A stretch of DNA of 16,433 nucleotides from Candidatus Nanohalarchaeota archaeon (GTDB taxonomy: Archaea; EX4484-52): NCBI GenBank assembly GCA_003660905.1, contig QMVB01000019.1, forward strand, positions 1 to 16,433, written 5' to 3'. A program made the position numbers and the translations under genes. The notes below the pieces were generated by a model, which was not told the origin of the DNA, searched no databases, and worked only from the letters and a program-made list of their open reading frames with translations. This document shows positions 6,807 to 15,168 of this stretch, piece after piece (the stretch's first letter is position 1; each line of letters starts with the position of its first letter).

Positions 6807-7778
6807 TTAAGGCTTTTGCTTATGTTTTTCAACTAGTGATTCTATTGTCCCGCCCGTATTCTGAATATATTTAGCTATGCAAGCCGGCTTATTTGTCCAA
6901 TCGTATATTTTTCTTTTTATTGATATTATTTCTTCCACTGTATTTGTTTTAACATTTGCATACACATAATCTGTCAAACTAGGGCATAAAACACACTCGC
7001 CGGATTTTAAAACAGCAATGCCATGACCTGCCACTGCACAATCTCCCAAAATAGTTCCTGTTGTCTGGTATTTGTCTGTATATTTTTTCGCAATTTTTTC
7101 AAGCTCTATTGTGCCATTGGGGCATATTTTTTCCCATTTTTTTCCAGCCATCCCTTTTTTCCCGGCAGTTTTGCAGCAGTAAACCAGCCCATGTTCATCG
7201 CACAATTTCTTGATTTTTTTAGGCTCTCTTTTATTCAACTCTGTTAAAACCGTTGCAATTTCTATTCTTTTTTCTTCATGCGGTTCCCTGCCGTAAACCA
7301 AAAGCAGGTTTTCAAGATTTTCTTTGAATGTTACGTATTCATTGCTTCCTGTCATTTTGTTGTAAATTTCCTCATCAAGAGAATCTATTTTGATAACAAG
7401 GGAAACGTCATGGCTGTAGAGAAATTCTATTTTTCTTTTGTTCAATACCGCAATGTTGGAATACACTATTGTTGTTAATCCAATGGCGTAGTTGTGTTTT
7501 ATCAGATGATAAAAATCAGGATCAATTGTAGGTTCGCCTTCTCCTGCAAATATTACTGTTTTTAACCCATATTCTTTTAAGTTGCTTATCAGTTTTTCTC
7601 TCTGATTTGTTGTCAAATCCTTTCCTTTATCTTTGTGCGTAGCATTTCCGCAATATATGCAGCGATAATTGCATGCCTTGGTCAAATCGCAGCATAAATA
7701 AGTTATATAATTCTCAGAATATATTTTTTCGCTGTAATGGTATCCTTTTATAAGAACATTGCTACTAATCATATTCAC
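6807..7778 (-). CDS. Radical SAM protein with SPASM-like C-terminal cysteines
   Basis: Radical SAM enzyme of 323 residues, specific function not recognised. The SAM-binding cluster motif is CNYRCIYC (C36, C40, C43), followed by the GGE-type motif as AGEGEPTID (78-86). The C-terminal third carries C219 (ICPNG), C247, C262 and C265 (GECVLCPS) and C300, resembling a SPASM or twitch auxiliary Fe-S domain as in MoaA-like enzymes, peptide maturases and sulfatase-maturing enzymes. C201-C202 is a further pair. No peptide-substrate gene is visible next door. The gene sits between asd and leuA in the same orientation but is separated from both (61 and 182 bp), so it is probably its own unit. On the minus strand a TATA-like TTATATAAATA lies about 15 nt before the ATG; M3 is an alternative start. 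A role in lysine or leucine metabolism is not shown by the sequence. Confidence 0.88.
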   Translation of the reverse strand: MNMISSNVLIKGYHYSEKIYSENYITYLCCDLTKACNYRCIYCGNATHKDKGKDLTTNQREKLISNLKEYGLKTVIFAGEGEPTIDPDFYHLIKHNYAIGLTTIVYSNIAVLNKRKIEFLYSHDVSLVIKIDSLDEEIYNKMTGSNEYVTFKENLENLLLVYGREPHEEKRIEIATVLTELNKREPKKIKKLCDEHGLVYCCKTAGKKGMAGKKWEKICPNGTIELEKIAKKYTDKYQTTGTILGDCAVAGHGIAVLKSGECVLCPSLTDYVYANVKTNTVEEIISIKRKIYDWTNKPACIAKYIQNTGGTIESLVEKHKQKP

Positions 7779-7839
7779 TCATTATTTATATAATATTGTT
7801 TAATTTTTTAAGTACATTAGTCTAATTATTTTCAAATAA

Positions 7840-8904
7840 TCACTTTACATATCTTTCCAAGTAAAGCTCTGCATTGAGCACGCTTGCTCCGACAGCTCCT
7901 CTTATTGCATTATGCCCTACACAGGCATATTTTATCCCGCCAAGTACATTATCAAATCTTATCCTGCCGACAGTCACCGCCATCCCGTTTTGCCTTCCCC
8001 TGTCATATCTTGGCTGAGGGCGAGAATTGTCTTCAACTATAACAATAGGGTTTTTTGGCGCAGAATAAAGTCCTATCTCCTGCGGAAGGGCTTTAAAATT
8101 TTTGAACACCTTTTTTGCTTCATCAATACTTTGCGGCTGTTTTTTCAGCTTGCAGAATATACATTCTGTATGCCCATCCAGAACATTGACGCGATTTGCA
8201 GATGAAGAAACCGCCATCAGATGATTCTCTATTTTTCCGTCGGAAAAAGTGCCGAGTATTTTCTGCGCCTCTGTCTCTATCTTTTTCTCTTCTCCCCCAA
8301 TATAAGGAATAACATTGTCAAGAATGTCAAATGATGAAACTCCGCTCCTGCCGGCGCCGCTCAATGCCTGCATTGTGCTCACAATGATTTTTTCAATGCC
8401 ATACACATCATCCAGAGGTTTTAGAGACAGAGCAAGCTGGATTACAGAGCAATTCGGGTTTGTAATAATCGCGCCATTCCATCCGCGGTTTTTCTTCTGA
8501 ATCTCTATCATCTTTAGATGCTCTGGATTCACTTCTCCTATAACCAAAGGAACATCTGCGTCCATCCTGTGGGCAGAAGCATTTGAGCAGACAATAAAAC
8601 CTTCTTCTGCGCATTTTATCTCAATTTCTCCTGCCAAATCTCCCGGCAATGCGCTGAATATGATATTCACATCATTTTTTTTTATTTTTTCAATTTCAGT
8701 GTTCCGAACAATCAAATCAGCTACATTTTCAGGCATAGGCGATTCCAATGCCCAGTCGCATACTTCCCTGTATTTTCGTCCAGCAGACCTTTGAGATGCT
8801 GTAAGCATCGTTATCTTAAAATAAGGATGATTCTCTAAAAAAGCAATAAATCTCTGCCCGACCATTCCTGTCGCTCCAAGTACCCCTACATTAATTTTTT
8901 CCAT
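7840..8904 (-). CDS. asd: Aspartate-semialdehyde dehydrogenase
   Basis: NADPH-dependent reduction of aspartyl phosphate to aspartate semialdehyde, the branch point to lysine and threonine/methionine. It has 354 residues. The N-terminal Rossmann domain has GATGMVGQRF (10-19). The catalytic domain has the active-site cysteine C152 in TNPNCS, SGAGRSG (181-187), R237 in NRVNV and the catalytic histidine H244 in DGHTECIF. The length and the NRVNV/GHTECIF form agree with the archaeal/fungal-type Asd class. The gene is 87 bp downstream of lysC in the same direction. The gap has an AT-rich TATATATT close to the ATG, so both readthrough from the lysine operon and a separate promoter are possible. The start at 8904 leaves the nucleotide loop at the usual position. 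Confidence 0.95.
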   Translation of the reverse strand: MEKINVGVLGATGMVGQRFIAFLENHPYFKITMLTASQRSAGRKYREVCDWALESPMPENVADLIVRNTEIEKIKKNDVNIIFSALPGDLAGEIEIKCAEEGFIVCSNASAHRMDADVPLVIGEVNPEHLKMIEIQKKNRGWNGAIITNPNCSVIQLALSLKPLDDVYGIEKIIVSTMQALSGAGRSGVSSFDILDNVIPYIGGEEKKIETEAQKILGTFSDGKIENHLMAVSSSANRVNVLDGHTECIFCKLKKQPQSIDEAKKVFKNFKALPQEIGLYSAPKNPIVIVEDNSRPQPRYDRGRQNGMAVTVGRIRFDNVLGGIKYACVGHNAIRGAVGASVLNAELYLERYVK

Positions 8905-8991
8905 GGTAAATATATAATAATTTGATTACAGCATTAAAAAATTATGCACACTAATCCCAATAAATCAATTGCAGAATTTTTTGTTGTAATC

Positions 8992-10353
8992 CTATTTTAT
9001 TTCTCCATTTATCAATTCCTCATGCAAGGCATTGACTGCCCTGTCCGCATCAATATCATCCACAACAAAAGTTATATTTATTTCTGATGCACCCTGTGAA
9101 ACCATTTCGACATTGATTTTGTTGTTTCCTATAATTGTAAATATTTTCCCTAATATTCCGTACCTGTGCCTCATGCCTTCGCCAATGACGCAAATCAAGG
9201 TCTTGCCTTTTCTTGTTTCAACAGAAGAAAATTTAGTTAAATTGCAGATTGCCCTTTCAATTCTGCAATCAAAGTCGTTTTGCTCATCTACAGAAAGGGA
9301 GATATTTACCTCTGATGTAGATATCATGTCAACAGAAATATTTTCTCTTTTGAATGCGCCAAAAACTCTTGCTATGAATCCTGAACTGTTAAGCATCTTT
9401 AATGAACGAATATTGATTATTGAAATATTTCTCTTTGATGAAATTGCCTTGATTGGTGCATCTGTTTTTGGAGAATTGTTTAAAATCTCTGTAAAAGAAT
9501 CTGTATTGAAAGAATTAATCACCTTCACGCAAATGTTTTTTTCCATCGCAGGCTTTATAGTTTTTGGATGCAGAACATATGCGCCGAAGTAGGCAAGTTC
9601 GCTTATCTCATTAAAATCAATTTTTCTAATTACTCTTGCGTTTTTTACTATTCTGGGGTCTGCTGTCATTATGCCGTCCACATCAGTGTAAATGCGAATT
9701 TCCTCAGCATCAAGCGCTGCGCCGATAATTGAGGCAACGTAATCTGAACTTCCCCGCCCAAGAGTTGTTGTTTTGCCATTTAGCGCAGTTCCGACAAAGC
9801 CAGAAAAAATAACTGCATTATCTTTCAGTGCAGGCAAAATCACTTTTTTTAGCACAGTATTCGTCCTGCTGAACAAGACAGCTCCATCGCCGAAATTTTC
9901 GTTCGTGAATATTAAATTGTCGTCTCCGTGAAAAATTTTTGCATTTAAATCCATTTCCTCTATTGCGCATGATAAAATAAATGCAGAAAATTTTTCTCCA
10001 AAACCGGAAATGTAATCAATGTCCTCCTGAAGCTGCACTTTTTTTTCTTGTACAATAAGCAGCCTTTTTTCTATGCAATCGCAAAACGATTTCAATACAC
10101 TCTTATCCTTTCCGCTCGGCTTTTTTATCTGCTCCAATATAGTCATATGTCTTGAATACAAATTATTAATTGCATTATCAACAAAGGTTGGCTCCCTTGC
10201 AGTTTTTATAAGAAAATTTGTTGTATCTCCAATTGCAGAAACTACTACTACTACATCGCTCTCTTTTTTGATTTTTCGTATAATCCCTGCAACATTCTTT
10301 ATTCTTTCTGCATTTGCAAGCGAACTTCCCCCGAATTTTGCTACAATTGTCAT
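8992..10353 (-). CDS. lysC: Aspartate kinase with two ACT domains
   Basis: Phosphorylates aspartate, the entry to the aspartate family. It has 453 residues, typical of monofunctional lysine-regulated aspartokinase. The amino-acid kinase domain contains KFGGSS (6-11), SGFGEKFSA (116-124), GRGSSDYVA (199-207), IYTDVDGIMTADPR (221-234) and ELAYFGAYVLHPKT (252-265). Two ACT domains follow (about 308-375 and 385-450), the usual site of end-product feedback. No homoserine dehydrogenase domain is fused. The ATG overlaps the dapL TGA by 4 bp, so translation is likely coupled. Which amino acid inhibits it cannot be read from sequence, but the setting suggests lysine. Confidence 0.95.
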   Translation of the reverse strand: MTIVAKFGGSSLANAERIKNVAGIIRKIKKESDVVVVVSAIGDTTNFLIKTAREPTFVDNAINNLYSRHMTILEQIKKPSGKDKSVLKSFCDCIEKRLLIVQEKKVQLQEDIDYISGFGEKFSAFILSCAIEEMDLNAKIFHGDDNLIFTNENFGDGAVLFSRTNTVLKKVILPALKDNAVIFSGFVGTALNGKTTTLGRGSSDYVASIIGAALDAEEIRIYTDVDGIMTADPRIVKNARVIRKIDFNEISELAYFGAYVLHPKTIKPAMEKNICVKVINSFNTDSFTEILNNSPKTDAPIKAISSKRNISIINIRSLKMLNSSGFIARVFGAFKRENISVDMISTSEVNISLSVDEQNDFDCRIERAICNLTKFSSVETRKGKTLICVIGEGMRHRYGILGKIFTIIGNNKINVEMVSQGASEINITFVVDDIDADRAVNALHEELINGEIK

Positions 10354-11519
10354 AATTTTAATTTCTGCAATCGCCCTGCCGCTTCTTTTGTTTTTTCAAT
10401 CGAAGGCACAAGAGCAATCCTTACGTAATTCTCTCCTGGATTTGTTCCGTTTGAGGAATTTGCAAAAATTTCTCCCGGCGATGCTATTATGCCGCACTGC
10501 TGAAGCAATTTTTTTGCAAATTCCGTCCCGGACATGTTTTTTGCTTTCTGCCAGATGTAAAATGTGGCTTTGGGGCTATTTGTATTAAGTCCTATTTTTT
10601 CAAAAGCATCAATCATAATATCTCTTTTTTCTTTGTATTCTGCTCTCATATTTTCAACATGCATTTCATCCGCTAATGCCGCAATCGCAGCTTCCTGAAT
10701 AAAATTTGGCGTTCCTGAATCAACATTTGCCTTCAACTTTTTGAAGACAGAAATTATGTTTTCATCTCCTGCAACCCAGCCGATACGGTATCCTGTCATT
10801 GCGCTCCTCTTCGACAGAGAATTGAAGACAACAACGCCTTCTGTTGCAGCTTCAAGCAGACTTGCAGATGGCTCTTCAAAATATATTTCACTGTAGGGCT
10901 CATCTGATGCCAAAATTATATTATGGTTATGGCAAAAATCCACGGCTTTCCTGTAAAATTTCTTTGTTGCAATCTGGCATGTTGGATTATTTGGGTAATT
11001 CATCCACATTATTTTTGCCTTATTTAAAATACCATTGGGTATCTTGTCAAAATTAGGATAAAAATCATTTTCTTCTGTCAGATCCATATAGTACGGTGTG
11101 CCTCCGGCAAACAAAGTTCCTCTCTCATAGGGAGGATAGCCTGGATTTGGACAAAGAACCACATCACCCGGATTTAAAAACGCAAGAGGAAAATTAAATA
11201 CTGCTTCCTTTGAACCTAAATTGGACACAACCTGTGTTTTCGGATTCAGTTCAACATTAAATCTTTTTTTTGTGTATTGGCAAATAGCATCAAGGTAATT
11301 AGAAGAGCCTAATGTCGACGGATACCCGGAACATTTATGCCTGTCAATTGCCTGTTTTGCGGCATCTCTTATAAATTTCGGCGTGGGCGCAGTAGGATCC
11401 CCTACGCCAAAATCAATTATGTCAACTCCTTCTTTTATCAATTCATTCTTGATTTTGTCTATTTCATCAAATGCATATCCTCCGATTGATGCAATGTTTT
11501 TATTTGCTTCTACTTTCAT
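10350..11519 (-). CDS. dapL: Class I/II aminotransferase, probable LL-diaminopimelate aminotransferase
   Basis: Fold-type I PLP aminotransferase. The chosen ATG (11519) overlaps the dapF TGA as ATGA and follows GGAGAG, giving 389 residues. An in-frame GTG at 11528 would add three residues but is less likely. Using the ATG numbering, conserved PLP positions are N178 in YPNNPT, D206 and Y209 in ASDEPYSEIYF, K237 in SLSKRSAMTGYRIGW, and R245. In this operon it most likely converts tetrahydrodipicolinate and glutamate directly to LL-diaminopimelate. The SLSKRS-MTGYR wording also occurs in enzymes annotated DapC (N-succinyl-DAP aminotransferase). No dapD or dapE is present here, which favours the DapL role without proving it. 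Confidence 0.82.
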   Translation of the reverse strand: MKVEANKNIASIGGYAFDEIDKIKNELIKEGVDIIDFGVGDPTAPTPKFIRDAAKQAIDRHKCSGYPSTLGSSNYLDAICQYTKKRFNVELNPKTQVVSNLGSKEAVFNFPLAFLNPGDVVLCPNPGYPPYERGTLFAGGTPYYMDLTEENDFYPNFDKIPNGILNKAKIMWMNYPNNPTCQIATKKFYRKAVDFCHNHNIILASDEPYSEIYFEEPSASLLEAATEGVVVFNSLSKRSAMTGYRIGWVAGDENIISVFKKLKANVDSGTPNFIQEAAIAALADEMHVENMRAEYKEKRDIMIDAFEKIGLNTNSPKATFYIWQKAKNMSGTEFAKKLLQQCGIIASPGEIFANSSNGTNPGENYVRIALVPSIEKTKEAAGRLQKLKL

Positions 11520-12358
11520 AAATTCCACTCTCCTCTAAATACAAATTCAGCAGGGCCTTCCATATAAACACAGTTGTCCTCTTTTCTCCATTCAATATTC
11601 AATCCTCCTCCTTTTAACTGGACAGTTACATCCCTCTCTGTTTTACCATTCAGGACGCATGCAACAACAGAGGCGCATGCCCCGGTTCCGCATGCAAGAG
11701 TCTCTCCTGCTCCTCTTTCCCAAACCCTCATTTGGATATGGCTTTTGTCAATTATTTTTACAAGTTCAGCATTTATTCTTTCGGGAAACATTTTGTGATT
11801 TTCCAGTGCCTTGCCTATTCTTCCAAACCCCTCAAAATTCACATCGTCCACAAACGCAATGCAATGCGGATTCCCCATGGAAACGCATGTTGCATGAATC
11901 TCTTTGCCATCTGCATAAATCAATTCATCAATCACTTTTTCTTTGCTAAAATTTGTCGGGATTTGCTTTGCATCCAATATCGGCTCGCCCATATTTACTT
12001 TTGCCGAAAAAGTCTGGTTTTCAAGTGCCAACTCGATTGTTTTTATTCCTCCTTCTGTTTCAACGCTCAATCTCTCTTTTTGCGCAATGCCTGCTTCGTA
12101 CAAATACCTCGAAACGCATCTTATCGCATTGCCGCACATCTGAGCTTCGCTCCCATCGGGGTTGAATATCTTCATTTTTGCATCAGCAATTTTTGAAGGC
12201 ATTATCAAAACAAGCCCGTCCGAGCCAACACCAAAATGCCTGTCGCTCATTTTTATTGCCAGATTGGTCAAATCAACACCGTCCAGTTTATATTTAAAGC
12301 AGTTAATGTATATGTAGTCATTGCCAAGACCGTGCATCTTTGTAAATTTAATCTTCAT
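11516..12358 (-). CDS. dapF: Diaminopimelate epimerase
   Basis: PLP-independent epimerase converting LL- to meso-diaminopimelate. It has 280 residues (family about 275), built of two pseudo-symmetric halves. The two active-site cysteines are visible as C75 in QMCGNAIRC and C223 in LACGTGACAS. Other family marks are MHGLGNDYIY (8-17), FNPDGS (65-70), MGNPHCIAF (161-169) and WERGAGET (213-220). Four bases separate it from the ppcA stop, with a GGGGT stretch before the ATG. It overlaps the downstream aminotransferase by 4 bp. Its presence, with an aminotransferase and LysA, shows that lysine here comes through diaminopimelate and not the LysW/alpha-aminoadipate route used by many archaea. Confidence 0.96.
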   Translation of the reverse strand: MKIKFTKMHGLGNDYIYINCFKYKLDGVDLTNLAIKMSDRHFGVGSDGLVLIMPSKIADAKMKIFNPDGSEAQMCGNAIRCVSRYLYEAGIAQKERLSVETEGGIKTIELALENQTFSAKVNMGEPILDAKQIPTNFSKEKVIDELIYADGKEIHATCVSMGNPHCIAFVDDVNFEGFGRIGKALENHKMFPERINAELVKIIDKSHIQMRVWERGAGETLACGTGACASVVACVLNGKTERDVTVQLKGGGLNIEWRKEDNCVYMEGPAEFVFRGEWNL

Positions 12359-12362
12359 TTTT

Positions 12363-13841
12363 TTACCCCAAAAATTTTCTTATAAATCCTGCTTTTACAA
12401 TATCCTCCCTGATTGTTTCCTCTTTTCCTTTCCTGAATTTTTCCATGATATCTGAAGTCAAATTATTGTGCTCTTTATCCGTCGGAATCCCTGAGATATT
12501 CAATGCCCTCTTTACAGATTCAGATACTTCTCTTGAGAAATACTTTAAATTATCTGCATTTAAATATTTCAATGAATCTGCCAAATCCTCGCTATATGTC
12601 GGATATGCACGGTAAATTATCGCAATGTCTCTATCATCGAGTGCGCCAAGCCCTAAAATCTCCGGCGGCAATCCTAAAGAATAAAGCGAAGCAGTGAATT
12701 TTATCGCACGCGGAAGATGCACATCAGCAGTTTTTCTCGAATAGCCAAATAATCCTATATGCAGCTTTCTCTTCCTCCTTGAAGGAACATGCAATGATAT
12801 TTGATTTATCATCGGAGCCAAATCTTTAATCTCTCTTTGATAGCGGACAGAGGTCTTTTCAATTATCTCAAGCAATGCCTCTTCATCCACAGAAAAAGGG
12901 ACATCTCTTTTTGAATTATTGAACTGACCTATTGCTTTTGTTACAACATTGCTGTCATAGTCGTATTTGAATGCAGACTGGATTGTGAATGTCTGGATGC
13001 TAGGAAATTCCTTCAATATATTTGCCACATTTGTCGGCTTTAGATTTCCCCTGAACGGTGCTGAACCGGCGCCTATCATTACAGGAATGTCCAAAGATAA
13101 TTTATTCTCCAGTTTATGAATCCTTTGAAGAGCAATTTTTATTATGAGCGTTGCTGAAAGAGAGCCATAATTTAAGGCAGGGTCGCTTCTGGCAAGCCAT
13201 ACTCTCTGGTACCCTTCCGGTCTTTGACTGTTGATGTATTCTTCTGTAATCCTATCGCAGGATAGCATTGCGCTTTTGGTCTCAAACAACGGCATAACCC
13301 TTATCTTTGACGGACAAAACCTGCCTATCCACTCGGAAATTTTAATATCTCCATTTGTGAGGGATATATTCTGCTTTCCTGAAACATATTTTTTATAGTA
13401 CTCGGATATCCGGATTAGTGATTTTGAAGAAGAAACCATTGGAATACTCACTTCAAATAAAGGAGCAACATCATCATGGTATATTGCATTTGATATATCA
13501 AAACTTCTTGGAATGGACTCAAGCACTTCAAACAAAATTTTTGCTTCATTTTTTTCAACCTCAGGGTTCGGAACCCTCAAAAGCATGAAAACATCCTTTC
13601 CCAGATGATTTTCCCGGAAAAAAGAAGAATACCTGGTCAATAGCTTTTTTATTACAAAATTGTCCACTTCCTTTCCCTCGCAATCCCACAACTGCTCTTT
13701 TATATTAAGATTAGAAAAAGAATAAAATGCCTCTTTTATTTCATCATCTCCTTCCATCACAATGTTGTCTGAAAAAAACGGGGCTTGCACATTATCCGGA
13801 TGCTGTGTGCTCATGCAGCGCGCAATATTGTATTTTGTCAT
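12363..13841 (-). CDS. ppcA: Phosphoenolpyruvate carboxylase, archaeal type
   Basis: Irreversibly carboxylates PEP with bicarbonate to oxaloacetate. At 492 residues it is the short archaeal-type enzyme (PEPcase_2 family), about half the length of bacterial/plant PEPC. Recognisable segments are CMSTQHPDN (9-17), LLRVPNPEVE (88-97), WLARSDPALNYGS (215-227), the glycine/arginine loop GSAPFRGNL (259-267) and GLFGYSR (near 371). The gene overlaps lysA by 4 bp (ATGA) with GAGG 7 nt before the ATG. It lies between lysA and dapF inside an otherwise lysine-specific operon, so its oxaloacetate is presumably destined, via aspartate, for LysC. This is an anaplerotic enzyme under pathway-specific expression. 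The family also occurs in a few bacteria, so alone it does not prove an archaeal host. Confidence 0.95.
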   Translation of the reverse strand: MTKYNIARCMSTQHPDNVQAPFFSDNIVMEGDDEIKEAFYSFSNLNIKEQLWDCEGKEVDNFVIKKLLTRYSSFFRENHLGKDVFMLLRVPNPEVEKNEAKILFEVLESIPRSFDISNAIYHDDVAPLFEVSIPMVSSSKSLIRISEYYKKYVSGKQNISLTNGDIKISEWIGRFCPSKIRVMPLFETKSAMLSCDRITEEYINSQRPEGYQRVWLARSDPALNYGSLSATLIIKIALQRIHKLENKLSLDIPVMIGAGSAPFRGNLKPTNVANILKEFPSIQTFTIQSAFKYDYDSNVVTKAIGQFNNSKRDVPFSVDEEALLEIIEKTSVRYQREIKDLAPMINQISLHVPSRRKRKLHIGLFGYSRKTADVHLPRAIKFTASLYSLGLPPEILGLGALDDRDIAIIYRAYPTYSEDLADSLKYLNADNLKYFSREVSESVKRALNISGIPTDKEHNNLTSDIMEKFRKGKEETIREDIVKAGFIRKFLG

Positions 13842-15064
13842 ATCAAATCCTCAAACTTTTGCCTTTTTCTTATTATTCTGGATTCTCCCTGCTTTACTAA
13901 AACCTCTGCCGGAAGCCTTCTTGAATTGTAATTTGAAGCCATGGAAAATCCATAGGCGCCAGCCTGCATGATTGCTAGAATATCGTCTATTTTAATTTTA
14001 GGCAAACTTCTCTCTTCAATTCCATTTTCTCCCTGCGTAAAAACATCTCCGCTTTCGCATACATTTCCCGCAACAACTATTTTTTCTTCTTCATCTTCCA
14101 TATTGCTTGCGTTCAATATATGATGATAGCTTCCATACATTGCAGGTCTTATGAGATGATTGAACCCTGTATTTATTCCTGCAAAAACATAGTTTGGCGT
14201 TGATTTTTTATTCACGACTTTTGCCAGCAGGAAACCAGATTCCGCTACAATATATCTCCCGGGCTCTAAGCATAAATACAATTCTTTTCCATAATCCCGG
14301 CAAAAATCATTGAATTTGTCTGATATTGATTTCCCGAATTCCGCAATATCCAATTGTTTTTCTTTTGGATGATATGGAACTCCAATCCCTCCGCCGAAGT
14401 CAACAAATTCCAGATTGTCAAATTCTTTGGCTGTCTTTAGCAAAACATCCATTGCAAGCAGAAATTTTGAAGTATCTAAAATGCCGGAGCCAATATGCTC
14501 ATGTATCCCGACAATCATTAAATTGTATTTTTTGACCATTTGCTTTATTTCATCTATTTTGTTAAAATAAATCCCGAATTTTGAATTAGGGCCTCCTGTT
14601 ATGCAATGGTCGTGATGACCTGCGCCGACATCGGGATTAATCCTAATGGAAATTTTTGAATTTGGATTTAACTTTCCATACTGCTCAATCTGATCCAATG
14701 AACCAATATTTACCAAAATATCATTTTCTATGCAATACTTAAAATCTTCTTTTGATGTATTATTTCCTGTAAACAATATTTTTTCACTCGAAAAACCTGC
14801 TTTTTTGCTCAGATATATTTCTTCAGGGCTTACTGCATCAATGCAGCTGCCTTCATTATTTAACAGCTTTAAAATTTCTATATTTGTATTTGCTTTAGCA
14901 GCATAATATAATTTCTTTTTTGGATAAACAATGGCATCTTTTAGTTTATTGTATTGCTCTATAATTTTGTCCTCTTCATATACGTACAAAGGACTTCCGA
15001 ATTTTTCAATTAACGCCTCTGCCGACACACTGCCCAAAAATAATTTGTTGTTTATAGTCTCCAT
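13838..15064 (-). CDS. lysA: Diaminopimelate decarboxylase
   Basis: PLP enzyme of fold type III that decarboxylates meso-diaminopimelate to lysine, the final step. It has 408 residues. The PLP lysine is K57 in YYAAKANTN. Other features are IHEHIGSG (187-194), VDFGGGIGVPY (221-231), the PLP-phosphate region EPGRY (267-271) and the active-site cysteine C336 in CESGD, with the GAYGFSMASNYNSR segment near the C terminus. These distinguish it from ornithine/arginine decarboxylases of the same fold, though specificity is inferred partly from the operon. It is the first gene of the minus-strand lysine operon, with a GGGGGG ribosome-binding stretch just before the ATG and a good TATA box upstream. 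Confidence 0.95.
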   Translation of the reverse strand: METINNKLFLGSVSAEALIEKFGSPLYVYEEDKIIEQYNKLKDAIVYPKKKLYYAAKANTNIEILKLLNNEGSCIDAVSPEEIYLSKKAGFSSEKILFTGNNTSKEDFKYCIENDILVNIGSLDQIEQYGKLNPNSKISIRINPDVGAGHHDHCITGGPNSKFGIYFNKIDEIKQMVKKYNLMIVGIHEHIGSGILDTSKFLLAMDVLLKTAKEFDNLEFVDFGGGIGVPYHPKEKQLDIAEFGKSISDKFNDFCRDYGKELYLCLEPGRYIVAESGFLLAKVVNKKSTPNYVFAGINTGFNHLIRPAMYGSYHHILNASNMEDEEEKIVVAGNVCESGDVFTQGENGIEERSLPKIKIDDILAIMQAGAYGFSMASNYNSRRLPAEVLVKQGESRIIRKRQKFEDLI

Positions 15065-15068
15065 TTTG

Positions 15069-15106
15069 CCCCCCTTAGTAAATATAAGATTTAAAAATAT
15101 ATAAAT
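15069..15106 (-). promoter_or_regulatory. lysA-operon promoter and ribosome-binding site
   Basis: On the minus strand a TTTATATA box (15105-15098) is followed about 25 nt later by the predicted transcription start, giving a leader of about 10-14 nt. A GGGGGG run (15074-15069) lies 4 nt before the lysA ATG. This is the likely promoter for the whole lysA-ppcA-dapF-dapL-lysC run, since the genes overlap or nearly abut. Confidence 0.5.
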
Positions 15107-15114
15107 GTTAGTAT

Positions 15115-15128
15115 CCTAAGTTTGACAT
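15115..15128 (-). promoter_or_regulatory. 14-bp motif upstream of the lysA TATA box, shared with the leuB leader
   Basis: ATGTCAAACTTAGG on the minus strand lies about 10 nt upstream of the lysA TATA box. The identical 14 bases occur on the plus strand at 105-118 upstream of leuB, in the same orientation relative to the gene it precedes. Downstream of the block the sequences agree at three of the next four positions (NTAC). It may be an operator or activator site, or a remnant of mobile-element ends, since an insertion sequence begins only a few bases away. Confidence 0.35.
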
Positions 15129-15132
15129 ATGT

Positions 15133-15153
15133 TATCCTGATTTAATTCCCTTC
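15133..15153 (+). repeat. Left terminal inverted repeat of the IS
   Basis: This is the outer 21 bases at the left end, sharing TATCC, GA, TA, TT and CC blocks with the reverse complement of 16104-16124 (15 of 21 identical). It starts 16 nt before the transposase ATG region. Confidence 0.6.
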
Positions 15154-15168
15154 CCTCAAATCGAATAC

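Noticed and set aside
6972..6983. TGTCAAACTAGG, close to the 14-bp motif shared by leuB and lysA
   Set aside because: It has one base missing and is inside the coding region of the radical SAM gene, so it is probably coincidence.
7825..7840. ATTATTT-TC-AAATAAT inverted repeat at the end of asd
   Set aside because: It is pure A/T in the stem with a two-base spacer in very AT-rich DNA and includes the stop codon; it is not convincing as a terminator.
9032..9592. 186-codon open frame on the plus strand antisense to lysC
   Set aside because: It lies wholly inside the well-supported aspartate kinase gene and has no recognisable domains; it is a codon-bias shadow.
11732..12196. 154-codon open frame antisense to dapF
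   Set aside because: It is covered by dapF with both active-site cysteines present; the shadow has low-complexity aromatic/serine content.
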